The translations under genes were made by a program, and so were the position numbers. Positions 24,680-32,147 of a DNA stretch of 39,965 nt are shown here, piece after piece (positions within the stretch are counted from its first letter, which is position 1; the number at the start of each line of letters is the position of its first letter). A model generated the notes under the pieces. That model did no database searches, was not told the origin of the DNA, and was given only the letters and a program-made list of their open reading frames with translations. This DNA is from an uncultured Butyrivibrio sp. (GTDB lineage: Bacteria > Bacillota > Clostridia > Lachnospirales > Lachnospiraceae): assembly GCF_947169445.1 (NCBI RefSeq), contig NZ_CAMVPU010000036.1, positions 1-39,965 on the forward strand, written 5' to 3'.

Positions 24680-25987
24680 TCAGTTTGTAAGTGTACTTGT
24701 GATGCTGTCTACAAGTGCATCAAGCTGTGCCTGAAGATTAGCCTGTGTAACCTCTCCGTTATAAACGCTTACACCAAAGGCTTTCATAGGATCCCAGTAA
24801 TCGCCCATCTGTGGGATACTTGGCTGGTTGGTTGCAAATCCTGCCTGATCATTAAGAGCACTGGCAACAAAATTGTTCTTGATTTCATCGCTCTCTGAAA
24901 GTGATTTGAGAACAGGTACGTCACCCTGCTGGTTGTATCTTACAAGGCAGCTCTCAGGGCTTGCCATGTATACTGCAAGCTGCTGTGCAGCAAGAGGATA
25001 CTGTGTATTGGACTTAACAGTGATGGTCTTGAAGTCAACGAAGTTAGAAAGCTGTACGTCTTTTCCTCCAATATTAGCAACAGGAAGTGCTACAGCACCA
25101 ACCTTATCTCCAAGAGCTTCCTTGAATTCAGGTGCACTCCATGCTCCACTTGTCACAGCTCCAAGCTTGCCTTCCTTGAAAGCATTTCCGCCAACTCCGT
25201 CTGCATCCTCAAGGTATTTGCTGTTAGATGCAAGGTCGATCATGTACTCACCTGCTGCATAGCCATTAGCATCATTGAAGGAACAGTCATCAGCCTGTGT
25301 TCCGTCAGCACCAAAGAGTGTGCATCCGTTTCCAAGGAAGAACATCTCTGCATACCAGGAGTTTGTAAGCTGTGTACTGAAGTTCCACATTCCTTCGCCA
25401 AGGTCCTTGGCAAGCATTGTATCAAGACTCTTAACTTCTTCCTCAGTAAACAGGTCCTTGTTGTAATACATGAAGAATGTATTTGGTGAGAAAGGAACTG
25501 CATATGTAAGTCCGTCGATTGTAACTGCGTTAACAGCACTTTCCGGAAGGTCTGCCTTAAGACTGTCTATATCCTTGGTGATTGGAAGAAGAAGTCCCTT
25601 TGCTGCAAGATCTCCAACGCCACCGCTTGGTGTATAGAAAATATCTGCTGCTGTGTCAGCATCTGTTTCAAGTGCCTGAGGAGCCTCATCAATTCCTACA
25701 ACTGCAATTTCATAGGAAATATCGAACTCGTCATGTGCTTCATCAAACTTCTGGACCATCTGGTCTGTTATTTCTACTTCCTCTTCAGGAACCCAGATCT
25801 TAAGCTCTACCTTCTGTGTTTCTACCTGTGCGTTTCCTGCATCAGCAGTTACTGTATTTGCAGTAGTTGTCTGAGCATCAGTCGCAGTTGTGTCCGATGT
25901 GGCGGTATTCTCACTTCCGCAGCCGGCAAGTACAGATGCTGTCATAGCTGCTGTCATGACTAAGGCCCCAATTTTTTTGAAATTCAT
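24680..25987 (-). CDS. Maltodextrin-type ABC transporter substrate-binding lipoprotein
   Basis: The 435-residue protein has a lipoprotein signal peptide starting MNFKKIGALVMTAAMTASVL and ending in LAGC, then a Thr/Ala-rich linker. The mature part is an extracellular solute-binding protein of the MalE group: VELKIWVPEEEVEITDQMVQKF, DEFDISYEIAVVG, ADIFYTPSGGVGDLAAKGLL and YAVPFSPNTFFMYYNKDLF. It delivers maltodextrins to the two permeases that follow. The start at 25987 is chosen because AAGGAGG lies 9 bases upstream; an ATG 36 bases earlier lies upstream of that site. Expression is controlled by two LacI-type operators around the promoter. Confidence 0.94.
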   Translation of the reverse strand: MNFKKIGALVMTAAMTASVLAGCGSENTATSDTTATDAQTTTANTVTADAGNAQVETQKVELKIWVPEEEVEITDQMVQKFDEAHDEFDISYEIAVVGIDEAPQALETDADTAADIFYTPSGGVGDLAAKGLLLPITKDIDSLKADLPESAVNAVTIDGLTYAVPFSPNTFFMYYNKDLFTEEEVKSLDTMLAKDLGEGMWNFSTQLTNSWYAEMFFLGNGCTLFGADGTQADDCSFNDANGYAAGEYMIDLASNSKYLEDADGVGGNAFKEGKLGAVTSGAWSAPEFKEALGDKVGAVALPVANIGGKDVQLSNFVDFKTITVKSNTQYPLAAQQLAVYMASPESCLVRYNQQGDVPVLKSLSESDEIKNNFVASALNDQAGFATNQPSIPQMGDYWDPMKAFGVSVYNGEVTQANLQAQLDALVDSITSTLTN

Positions 25988-26027
25988 TTTCGTAATCCTC
26001 CTTTGAACATTTGTAAAAAACAAAATA

Positions 26028-26043
26028 GGTTAATCGGTTTACC
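26028..26043. promoter_or_regulatory. LacI-type operator, downstream of the maltodextrin promoter
   Basis: GGTTAATCGGTTTACC is a near-palindrome with a central CG, matching the site at 26062-26077 at 13 of 16 positions. It lies just after the -10 box, at about the transcription start. Confidence 0.75.
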
Positions 26044-26046
26044 AAG

Positions 26047-26075
26047 ACTATATATTCATCTGGTTAACCGGTCAA
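26047..26075 (-). promoter_or_regulatory. Maltodextrin operon promoter
   Basis: TTGACC (26070-26075) and TATAGT (26047-26052) on the minus strand are separated by 17 bases. Operators overlap the -35 box and the transcription start. Confidence 0.75.
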
Positions 26076-26077
26076 CC
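26062..26077. promoter_or_regulatory. LacI-type operator overlapping the -35 box
   Basis: GGTTAACCGGTCAACC differs from a perfect palindrome (GGTTAACCGGTTAACC) at one base. Binding here would block RNA polymerase at the -35 box of the maltodextrin operon. Confidence 0.8.
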
Positions 26078-26183
26078 CATTCAAAGGATTTTCCATTTTT
26101 TCAATAAAATCGTGAATTTTTTGCTGATTTCGCAATAAGATTTTTATTACTTTTTTATATAACGGTTAGTAAACTGATAACTA

Positions 26184-26210
26184 ATGCCAAAGGTTGCCAA
26201 ACCTTGGCAT
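26184..26210 (-). terminator. Hairpin at the end of lacI
   Basis: ATGCCAAGGTTTGGCAACCTTTGGCAT on the minus strand is a strong stem starting two bases after the lacI stop. It is followed by TAGTTATC, not a true T run, so it may terminate weakly. It separates lacI from the downstream operon promoter. Confidence 0.5.
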
Positions 26211-26211
26211 T

Positions 26212-27228
26212 TCATCTATCAAAAAGGCTGCGCACTGACTGCCTTTCAACGATCCTGATAGGCTGCTTCTCATCGGCCACAAGAGCTGTTCTTCGCTCAA
26301 TCATCCTAAAGAGATAGTCCCCTGCCTTTTTGGCTTTCCACTCAAAATCCTGTCCCACAGAAGTAAGCTTAGGAGACATAAACTCACAGTCCGGAAGATT
26401 ATCAAACCCAATTACTGAAATGTCATATGGAACTCTTATTCCGCACTGTTTAAGTCCCTCTATCACTCCAAATGCTACAATATCTGACATACATGCCACC
26501 GCTGTGTAATCAGTGTTCTTAAACGCAATGTCCTGGCCAATTGAAACACCGCTATTATAAGTGGATTCTGAATAGTAAATATTTCCCTTTTTAAAGGGTA
26601 CTCCAGCCTCTCTGCAGGCATCGGAAAAGCCTCTATAACGTTCCCTGATAACTCCTTCTGAGGAAATATCCGGCGTTACCAGCGCAAGCTTTTCATGTCC
26701 CTTCCCAATAAGATATCTTGCAGAAAGATAGCCGCCTCTATAGTCCTCGATGCCTATGTTAACTATCTCTTCCCCCGGTGCATAGGTATCAAGAAAAACT
26801 ATCGGTATATCCAGCAGGCTTCTGATTTCCTTAACCTCATCACTATATATTCCCAAAAAGAATGCTCCATCCACATTCCAGGAAGACAGCATTGGCACGA
26901 TTTCTCGTGGATCTCCCACGCATTGCAGCATCAGGTAGTAATCCTTGCTTCGTATATACTTTTCCAAAGCAGCTATAATATGTGCATTATATGGATTGGT
27001 AAAAAAATTCTCATTAGGTCCAAGGTAAGGAACTACAACACCAATCAGTTTACTTACCTTTTTTACCAGTGATCTTGCCATTACATTTGGCTTGTAGCCT
27101 GTTTCCTTAATGATACTCTCTATCTTATCCTTCGTTTCTTCTGAAACTTTCCCAAGCTTTCCGTTAAGTACATTGGATACGGTTGCTGTACTGACTCCGG
27201 CTTTCTTCGCAATCTCTCTAATATTCAT
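26212..27228 (-). CDS. LacI-family repressor of the maltodextrin operon
   Basis: The 338-residue protein has an N-terminal helix-turn-helix (MNIREIAKKAGVSTATVSNVLNG), a hinge helix ending in KPNVMARSLVKK, and a periplasmic-binding-protein-like sensor domain (IGVVVPYLGPNENFFTNPYN through IGFDNLPDCEFMSPKLTSVGQ). The hinge leucine that inserts at a central CG fits the operators found here. It lies directly upstream of the transporter genes, on the same strand. An operator in its own leader indicates autoregulation. AGAGGT 8 bases before the ATG supports the start. The inducer is presumably maltose or a maltodextrin, by context only. Confidence 0.93.
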   Translation of the reverse strand: MNIREIAKKAGVSTATVSNVLNGKLGKVSEETKDKIESIIKETGYKPNVMARSLVKKVSKLIGVVVPYLGPNENFFTNPYNAHIIAALEKYIRSKDYYLMLQCVGDPREIVPMLSSWNVDGAFFLGIYSDEVKEIRSLLDIPIVFLDTYAPGEEIVNIGIEDYRGGYLSARYLIGKGHEKLALVTPDISSEGVIRERYRGFSDACREAGVPFKKGNIYYSESTYNSGVSIGQDIAFKNTDYTAVACMSDIVAFGVIEGLKQCGIRVPYDISVIGFDNLPDCEFMSPKLTSVGQDFEWKAKKAGDYLFRMIERRTALVADEKQPIRIVERQSVRSLFDR

Positions 27229-27279
27229 CAGATAAACCTCTGCTTATAAATGTTTATGCCTAAAATAATGTAGCTTTTT

Positions 27280-27295
27280 AGTTAACCGTTTAACT
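27280..27295. promoter_or_regulatory. LacI-type operator in the lacI leader
   Basis: AGTTAACCGTTTAACT is a near-palindrome with a central CG that shares the GTTAACCG core with the two operon operators. It lies about 10-25 bases after the lacI -10 box, where a bound repressor would block transcription. Confidence 0.78.
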
Positions 27296-27304
27296 TTTCT
27301 TCTA

Positions 27305-27333
27305 ATATAACCAACAATACTAAGCCGTGTCAA
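27305..27333 (-). promoter_or_regulatory. lacI promoter
   Basis: TTGACA (27328-27333) and TTATAT (27305-27310) on the minus strand are separated by 17 bases. Confidence 0.75.
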
Positions 27334-27395
27334 GGTTCTTACTAAGTTTTATCCCCAGAATAACAGCTGGTTTTTACATAAGACAACATTGCACA

Positions 27396-27456
27396 AAAAG
27401 ACTGATTCCCATAGTCTAAGCAAATGCCAAACCATAGAAATCAGTCTTTTATTTTT
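27396..27456. terminator. Bidirectional terminator upstream of lacI, downstream of uxuB
   Basis: AAAAGACTGATT pairs with AATCAGTCTTTT, and an inner CATAG repeat lies in the loop. T runs follow on both strands. On the minus strand it would end uxuAB transcription. Confidence 0.85.
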
Positions 27457-27458
27457 TG

Positions 27459-27631
27459 CCATTCTTGAATGATATATATTCCAGGACATAATTTCAGAAA
27501 CACGCATTTACTGCGGGTTTCGTGAGAAAGTGATTCAGGAGTCAACCAAGCCTCATCGACGAAGTCGATTTAAATTGGCTTGGTTGATACATTCTTGAAT
27601 TTCTAATTCAAGAATGTATATATTCCTGGAT
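27459..27631. repeat. Hairpin-rich repeat cluster between uxuB and lacI
   Basis: This non-coding stretch holds three structures. TCAACCAAGCC (27542-27552) pairs with GGCTTGGTTGA (27577-27587), with an inner ATCGAC/GTCGAT stem. TACATTCTTGAATT and AATTCAAGAATGTA (27588-27618) form a perfect 14-bp hairpin with a 3-base loop. The words ATTCTTGAATGATATATATTCC (split here as ATTCTTGAATG plus ATATATATTCC, 27461-27482) and its relative ending TATATATTCCTGGAT (27617-27631) form an imperfect direct repeat flanking the first hairpin. No gene is seen in it. Confidence 0.7.
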
Positions 27632-27650
27632 ATAGATTACGAGAATATTA

Positions 27651-29270
27651 TCACTTTACATATTTCTCGAGAGTCTTTCTTACAGCACCTTCTCCTGCAA
27701 TAAGCTCCATGAAATATCCAACAACCTTTTCTGAAAGTCCAGCCTCTTCAAGATCAACTCCGAAGATAGTTGCGTCCTTAAGAAGCGGAAGAACTGCTGC
27801 CTTAACAGCTTCTTTATCAGTATCTCCAAGTTTGATGTCTTTTACGAAGCTCTGTGCTTTCTCAAGAAGTGGATCAGGACTTGGCTCAAAACTCTTTCCG
27901 TTATCATCTACTCCCATGAGGTAGCGGAGCCATCCGGCATGAACAAGAGGAATAAGCTTAAGATCCTGTACGTCAAGTTTATCGGAAGCCAGGTAAGCCT
28001 TGATGGTCTCGCCGAATCTGATAGGGAGCTTCTGTGATGTATCACAGGCAATTCTCTGTGGTGTATCAGGCATGAAAACGTTAGGGATTCTGACATTAAC
28101 TACTGTATCAATGAATTCCTGTGGTTTGATAACACCTGGATCTGTAACAACAGGAAGTCCCTCAACATATCCGATTCCTTTTACAAGTTTAACTAAAGTC
28201 TCGTCCTTCATCTCGTCTGAAATCTTCTCATAGCCCAGGATGCAGCCATATACTGCAAGGGCAGTATGGAGAGGATTAAGACATGTGCAGACTTTCATGC
28301 GCTCAACCTTATCAACGGTCTCTTTTTCTGTAAAGATAACGCCTACTTTTTCAAGAGCAGGTCTGCCGTTAGGGAACTTATCCTCAATTACAAGATACTC
28401 ACTTTCCTCAGCGTTTACGAAAGGAGCAACCCATGTCTTCATAGAGGTAACTACAGGTTCAAGCTCCTCTACTCCGTCCTTCTTAAGGATTTCATTTACA
28501 GAATCATCAGGTCTGGGAGTGATCTTATCTATCATTGACCAAGGGAAGGCTACAAGAGATTCATCCTCAACGTATTTGAGGAACTCTGCATCTGCCTTGC
28601 CATTCTCTGTCCATGCCTTAGCAAAAGCATTTACTGCAGCGTAGAGCTTATCACCATTGTGTGAGCAGTTATCTGTGCTTACCATGGCAATTTTCTTTTT
28701 ACCTGCAAGGAATCTTGCATACAAAAGGGCTGAAACTTTACCGATATAGCTCGCAGGCTTCTCAGGGCCATTTTCAAAGTCAGCCTTTACTGCAGGAAGT
28801 GTCTCGCCGGCAGCATTTACAAGGCTATAGCCCTTTTCTGTAATAGTAAAAGTAGCAAGCTGGAGGGAATCTGCTGCAAAAATTTCCTTGAGACGAGCAA
28901 ATTCTTTGTCATCATTTGAATCAAGAATGCAGGATTCTGCAATGCTCTCAATGATATTCTTCTCAACATTTCCGTCTGCCTTGAGTGTTACGAGAATAGA
29001 AAGGTTGTCATGAGGTCTGTACATTTTTTCTATAATCTCATAATCAAAGCCTTCTACAACTGTAAGTCCTCTGGTTGCAAAGCCCTGCTCAAGCATTCTC
29101 TGGGAAAGGTTAGCCTGAAATGCTCTGAAAATGTTACCTGCTCCAAAGTGAACCCATTCAGGATTCTTAACAGTTTCAGCTATCATTTTTTCTCTGTCAA
29201 AAGATGGAATGAAATAATTCTTTTCTTTCCATGTGTTATCATTTTTTACGCTCTCATAATTTAATTTCAT
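27651..29270 (-). CDS. uxuB: D-mannonate oxidoreductase (fructuronate reductase), mannitol dehydrogenase family
   Basis: The 539-residue protein is a long-chain polyol dehydrogenase with an N-terminal NAD-binding domain (WVHFGAGNIFRAFQANL) and the catalytic region MKVCTCLNPLHTALA, carrying the family Lys-Asn-His residues. It interconverts D-fructuronate and D-mannonate with NAD(H) in glucuronate breakdown. Mannitol 2-dehydrogenase is the alternative within the family, but the adjacent mannonate dehydratase decides for UxuB. The start at 29270 (MKLNYESVKND) has AAGAAGG upstream; an ATG 69 bases earlier would overlap the uxuA end and lacks such a site. Only 29 bases separate it from uxuA. Confidence 0.9.
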   Translation of the reverse strand: MKLNYESVKNDNTWKEKNYFIPSFDREKMIAETVKNPEWVHFGAGNIFRAFQANLSQRMLEQGFATRGLTVVEGFDYEIIEKMYRPHDNLSILVTLKADGNVEKNIIESIAESCILDSNDDKEFARLKEIFAADSLQLATFTITEKGYSLVNAAGETLPAVKADFENGPEKPASYIGKVSALLYARFLAGKKKIAMVSTDNCSHNGDKLYAAVNAFAKAWTENGKADAEFLKYVEDESLVAFPWSMIDKITPRPDDSVNEILKKDGVEELEPVVTSMKTWVAPFVNAEESEYLVIEDKFPNGRPALEKVGVIFTEKETVDKVERMKVCTCLNPLHTALAVYGCILGYEKISDEMKDETLVKLVKGIGYVEGLPVVTDPGVIKPQEFIDTVVNVRIPNVFMPDTPQRIACDTSQKLPIRFGETIKAYLASDKLDVQDLKLIPLVHAGWLRYLMGVDDNGKSFEPSPDPLLEKAQSFVKDIKLGDTDKEAVKAAVLPLLKDATIFGVDLEEAGLSEKVVGYFMELIAGEGAVRKTLEKYVK

Positions 29271-29299
29271 CTCTAATACCTTCTTTACCCGTGATTTAA

Positions 29300-30376
29300 T
29301 CAGACGCCTCTCTGATGGCTCTTTTCTATTGCTTCCCAAAGACCGTTAATATATGTTGCACCAAGTGCTCTGTCATAAAGACCGTAGCCAGGCATTGCCA
29401 CTTCACCCCAGATCATTCTGCCGTGGTCAGGACGAATAGGGCCATCAAAGCCTGTCTCATACAGAGCCTTAACTATCTCATACATATCAAATGTTCCATC
29501 GGATGAAAGATGTGCAGCCTCCTCAAAGTTTGTAGGAGAAATGAACTTGAGGTTACGAACATGTGCAAAGTGAATTCTGCCCTCCAATGCCCTGATCATA
29601 TGTGGGAGGTCATTCTCAAGGCTTGTACCATAAGAGCCTGAGCAGAAGGTCACTCCGTTGTGCACATCGTCCACAGCCTTCATAAGCTTCAAGATGTTCT
29701 TTTCATTGTTGATGATTCTTGGAAGTCCGAAAACTGACCATGCAGGATCATCTGGATGAATAGCCATCTTGATATCATATTTATTACAAACAGGCATGAT
29801 TGCCTTAAGGAAATAAACAATATTCTCAAAGAGCTTGTCCTCATCAATTCCCTGATAAAGCTCGAAAAGCTCTTTTACATGAGCCATTCTCTCAGGCTCC
29901 CAGCCAGGCATAACTGAGCCATTTGTATCTCCTGAAAGAGATTCAAACATCTTCTCAGGCTGAATTGCATCAACTGCTTCCTGTGTGTAGGCAAGAACTG
30001 TTGAACCGTCAGCTCTTTTTCTTGCAAGCTCTGTTCTTGTCCAGTCGAATACAGGCATGAAGTTGTAGCATACCATGTGGATGTCTTCTTTACCAAGATT
30101 TTCAAGGGTGTCAATATAGTTCTGAATGTGCTGATCACGATCAGGTGTTGCTGCCTTAATAGCGTCAGATACGTTAACTGACTCGATACCTGCTATCTTC
30201 ATATCCTCAGCTGCAACATCTGCCTTGAGGGCTTTGATCTCGTCCTGTGTCCAGAGCTCTCCGGCCTGCTTATTGTAAAGAGTTGTTATAACGCTCTTAA
30301 CGCCTGGAATCTGTCTGATCTGCCATAATTTAACTGTGTCGTACTCTTTGCCGTACCAGCGAAGTGTCATTTCCAT
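29300..30376 (-). CDS. uxuA: D-mannonate dehydratase
   Basis: The 358-residue TIM-barrel metalloenzyme dehydrates D-mannonate to 2-keto-3-deoxygluconate. It shows the UxuA pattern MEMTLRWYGKEYDTVKLWQIRQIPGV at the N-terminus, NFMPVFDWTRTELA, KMAIHPDDPAWSVFGLPRI with metal-ligand His, GVTFCSGSYG and IHFAHVRNLK, and PIRPDHGRMIWGE at the C-terminus. The start at 30376 is fixed by GGAGGA 9 bases upstream; two earlier in-frame ATGs (99 and 90 bases upstream) lack ribosome sites and extend beyond the normal N-terminus. It heads the uxuAB unit. No regulator or glucuronate isomerase gene is adjacent. The 197 bases upstream hold its leader and the neighbour's terminator. Confidence 0.95.
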   Translation of the reverse strand: MEMTLRWYGKEYDTVKLWQIRQIPGVKSVITTLYNKQAGELWTQDEIKALKADVAAEDMKIAGIESVNVSDAIKAATPDRDQHIQNYIDTLENLGKEDIHMVCYNFMPVFDWTRTELARKRADGSTVLAYTQEAVDAIQPEKMFESLSGDTNGSVMPGWEPERMAHVKELFELYQGIDEDKLFENIVYFLKAIMPVCNKYDIKMAIHPDDPAWSVFGLPRIINNEKNILKLMKAVDDVHNGVTFCSGSYGTSLENDLPHMIRALEGRIHFAHVRNLKFISPTNFEEAAHLSSDGTFDMYEIVKALYETGFDGPIRPDHGRMIWGEVAMPGYGLYDRALGATYINGLWEAIEKSHQRGV

Positions 30377-30516
30377 AAAAAGTGTCCTCCAAAATATTGT
30401 GTGGTGTCTGTCTTGATATAATGTAATATTTTTACCGTATAGTTTGAATTGTGATTCTTGTTTCATACATTGCAAAAGTTGTTGTCACATATCAATATGC
30501 GCTCTGTGCACAAAAA

Positions 30517-30549
30517 AGCAGCGAGCCCTTTTTAGGAAGCTCACTGCTT
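30517..30549 (-). terminator. Terminator after PspC gene
   Basis: On the minus strand AAGCAGTGAGC pairs with GCTCGCTGCTT (one mismatch), and TTTTT follows. It ends the YkvA-PspC pair. Confidence 0.85.
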
Positions 30550-30573
30550 AATCACTGCTTAATAAATATCTAT

Positions 30574-30783
30574 TTATTCTTCATATCTGCTTACATAATC
30601 AGGTCTGTTTTCCATTAGAAGAGCTGCTACAAGATAAAGAACTGCTCCGCTGCCGCCTGATAATGAAAGAACTGCCCATATAACTCTTACAATTGTTGGA
30701 TCAAATCCGAAATATTCTGCAATACCACCACACACACCAAAGATTTTTCTGTCGTTGCTTCTGTATAATTTCTTGTTATTCAT
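30574..30783 (-). CDS. PspC-domain membrane protein
   Basis: The 69-residue protein is a single PspC domain: LYRSNDRKIFGVCGGIAEYFG followed by the hydrophobic IWAVLSLSGGSGAVLYLVAALLM. Such proteins sit in the membrane and are linked to envelope stress in some bacteria; in Firmicutes stand-alone copies are poorly studied. GGAGG 8 bases upstream supports the start. It is 19 bases after the YkvA-type gene and surely co-transcribed with it. Confidence 0.88.
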   Translation of the reverse strand: MNNKKLYRSNDRKIFGVCGGIAEYFGFDPTIVRVIWAVLSLSGGSGAVLYLVAALLMENRPDYVSRYEE

Positions 30784-30802
30784 AACCCAATCCTCCGTAT
30801 AA

Positions 30803-31003
30803 TTAGATTTCTTTTCCGTCTACATCGATAACCTCGATGCGATCATTATCTCTTTTTCCGATTCTGAATTTGCTTTTGTTGGCTGCGTAGAAAAGTACTA
30901 TCGCCAGGATGTCGTCTACAGGTCCGGGAACGAAATCCACTGGCGAAACAACATATACTAAGAGCAGCGCGAACAGCATTCCCTGTAAAAATCTGTTGTT
31001 CAT
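30803..31003 (-). CDS. YkvA/DUF1232-family small membrane protein
   Basis: The 66-residue protein carries the DUF1232 signature YVVSPVDFVPGPVDDILAIV in a hydrophobic stretch, then a basic tail. The start at 31003 (MNNRFLQG) is preferred because GGAGG lies 6 bases upstream; an ATG two codons earlier abuts the ribosome site. Its function is unknown. The pair with PspC suggests an envelope role. Confidence 0.87.
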   Translation of the reverse strand: MNNRFLQGMLFALLLVYVVSPVDFVPGPVDDILAIVLFYAANKSKFRIGKRDNDRIEVIDVDGKEI

Positions 31004-31207
31004 TGGCATCCTCCTTTTTCGATATGAAGCTTGTTGTTTTATAAATCTATTATATTAGCCTTTCTTAACATAATACACCTCTTTATAAGAGCCTTTATAT
31101 GGTTTATTTTTCTTTTTCTGCGGATTAAATAATAGGATTCTGATTCAGGCCAAAAGAGCTTAAACGTTTTAGAATTATTTTATCGGAGTTTATACTTTTT
31201 TTATTTA

Positions 31208-31486
31208 ATGGGCAAAATTCCGACATATTCATGGAGTAAACTAGACAGAAATAACGTAAGAACGATTAAAGGTTACATCTTGGCAGTAACCGCTATGGAG
31301 GGCACGCTCATGGATATTTATGGTTCAGGTAATAGCAACTTCATGAGTAAAAAGAATGCAAAAGTAATCGATACTGTTATTCTTAACGGCAAGTATGTAG
31401 ATGCAAGCGTATTCAGAAAAAAGATCTTATCTGCCACGTTTGCAATCGCAGCCATCCTGTGCGTTGGTGTAATTGTGTTCTTATAA
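31208..31486 (+). CDS. Small protein with C-terminal membrane helix, unknown function
   Basis: The reading of 92 residues ends in one membrane segment (ILSATFAIAAILCVGVIVFL), so it would be a tail-anchored protein. I do not recognise its family. The start is uncertain. The ATG at 31208 has no ribosome site and lies only a few bases after a weak promoter (TTTAGA-17-TATACT, 31168-31196). An internal ATG at 31310 has GGAGGG 9 bases upstream, which would give a 58-residue protein. It is 28 bases before the LexA-like gene, so the two are probably one unit. Confidence 0.6.
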   Translation: MGKIPTYSWSKLDRNNVRTIKGYILAVTAMEGTLMDIYGSGNSNFMSKKNAKVIDTVILNGKYVDASVFRKKILSATFAIAAILCVGVIVFL

Positions 31487-31514
31487 TAATCAAAAAGGGG
31501 TTGGTTAACCAGGT

Positions 31515-31742
31515 ATGGAAAGACTAGAATTTGAAATTGCAGAATATGTAGGAAATTTTACAAGAAGGTATGGATATCCGCCAACTGTAGAGGAGCTGAT
31601 AAGAGCTTTTGGTCTCATCACAATAATGAGCTCAATGTTCTATGTACTTAGCCTTTACAGAATAGGCATGATCAGAAACTCTCTGTTTTTCGGAACAGGC
31701 AATTTAAGACTTCTTCCGGTAAAAGCAAAAATAACTGAATAA
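31515..31742 (+). CDS. LexA-type winged-helix-like small protein
   Basis: The 75-residue protein resembles the N-terminal DNA-binding domain of LexA: IAEYVGNFTRRYGYPPTVEELIRAFGL, followed by an expected recognition-helix region and a terminal GNLRLLPVKAK strand. The LexA protease domain is absent. The stretch ITIMSSMFYVLSLYRIGMI is more hydrophobic than usual for a recognition helix. The ribosome site is weak (AGGGG, about 14 bases away). It could be a small regulator or a decayed LexA paralogue. It follows the tail-anchored protein gene closely. Confidence 0.6.
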   Translation: MERLEFEIAEYVGNFTRRYGYPPTVEELIRAFGLITIMSSMFYVLSLYRIGMIRNSLFFGTGNLRLLPVKAKITE

Positions 31743-31749
31743 AGAATAA

Positions 31750-31793
31750 AACCCGTTTATTCCAGATAGATGAGGAATAAACGGGTTATTTTT
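31750..31793. terminator. Terminator after LexA-like gene
   Basis: AACCCGTTTATTCC pairs perfectly with GGAATAAACGGGTT (14 bp), followed by ATTTTTG on the plus strand. Confidence 0.88.
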
Positions 31794-31851
31794 GTCGCAT
31801 ATAAAATTCAAAGTCTGTCACTGATTCTGCTTGGCGTTATGTTTCCAAAAC

Positions 31852-32010
31852 TCAAGCCTGTGCTGAGAAATCTTCTTTTCCTACTCCGCAAAGTGGACAT
31901 ACAAAGTCATCAGGGAGCTCATCCCATTTTGTTCCAGGAGCAATTCCGTTATCCGGATCACCAGCTGCTTCATCATAGATATATCCACAAGTGTTGCATA
32001 CATACTTCAT
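31852..32010 (-). CDS. Rubredoxin
   Basis: The 52-residue protein has both iron-binding pairs of rubredoxin, CNTCG near residue 5 and CPLCG near residue 38, with the conserved middle YIYDEAAGDPDNGIAPGTKW and a DLPDDF-like turn (ELPDDFVCP). It is a small one-electron carrier in the cytoplasm, typical of anaerobes and often used in oxygen and peroxide detoxification. AAAGGAG 8 bases upstream fixes the start. It stands alone, with an extended -10 promoter upstream. Confidence 0.95.
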   Translation of the reverse strand: MKYVCNTCGYIYDEAAGDPDNGIAPGTKWDELPDDFVCPLCGVGKEDFSAQA

Positions 32011-32068
32011 AATAGTTTCTCCTTTCGCTCTTGCAATTGTCGTTTTGCAGACTATTTAATTACCATAT

Positions 32069-32077
32069 ATTATAACA
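32069..32077 (-). promoter_or_regulatory. Rubredoxin promoter, extended -10
   Basis: TGTTATAAT on the minus strand is a consensus extended -10 element. No good -35 box is seen, as is normal for this type. Confidence 0.5.
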
Positions 32078-32147
32078 ATATTGGAGACGGAAGTACTAAA
32101 TGCAATTGCAAAAAATGTATTAAGTTTCTATGAACAGCATGCTATCA

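Noticed and set aside
26158..26181. Possible fourth LacI operator near the end of lacI (AACGGTTAGTAAAC)
   Set aside because: It lacks the central CG palindrome and matches the other three operators poorly.
31500..31512. TGGTTAACCA palindrome before the LexA-like gene, resembling an operator
   Set aside because: It has no central CG spacing like the maltodextrin operators, and short A/T-rich palindromes of this kind occur by chance.
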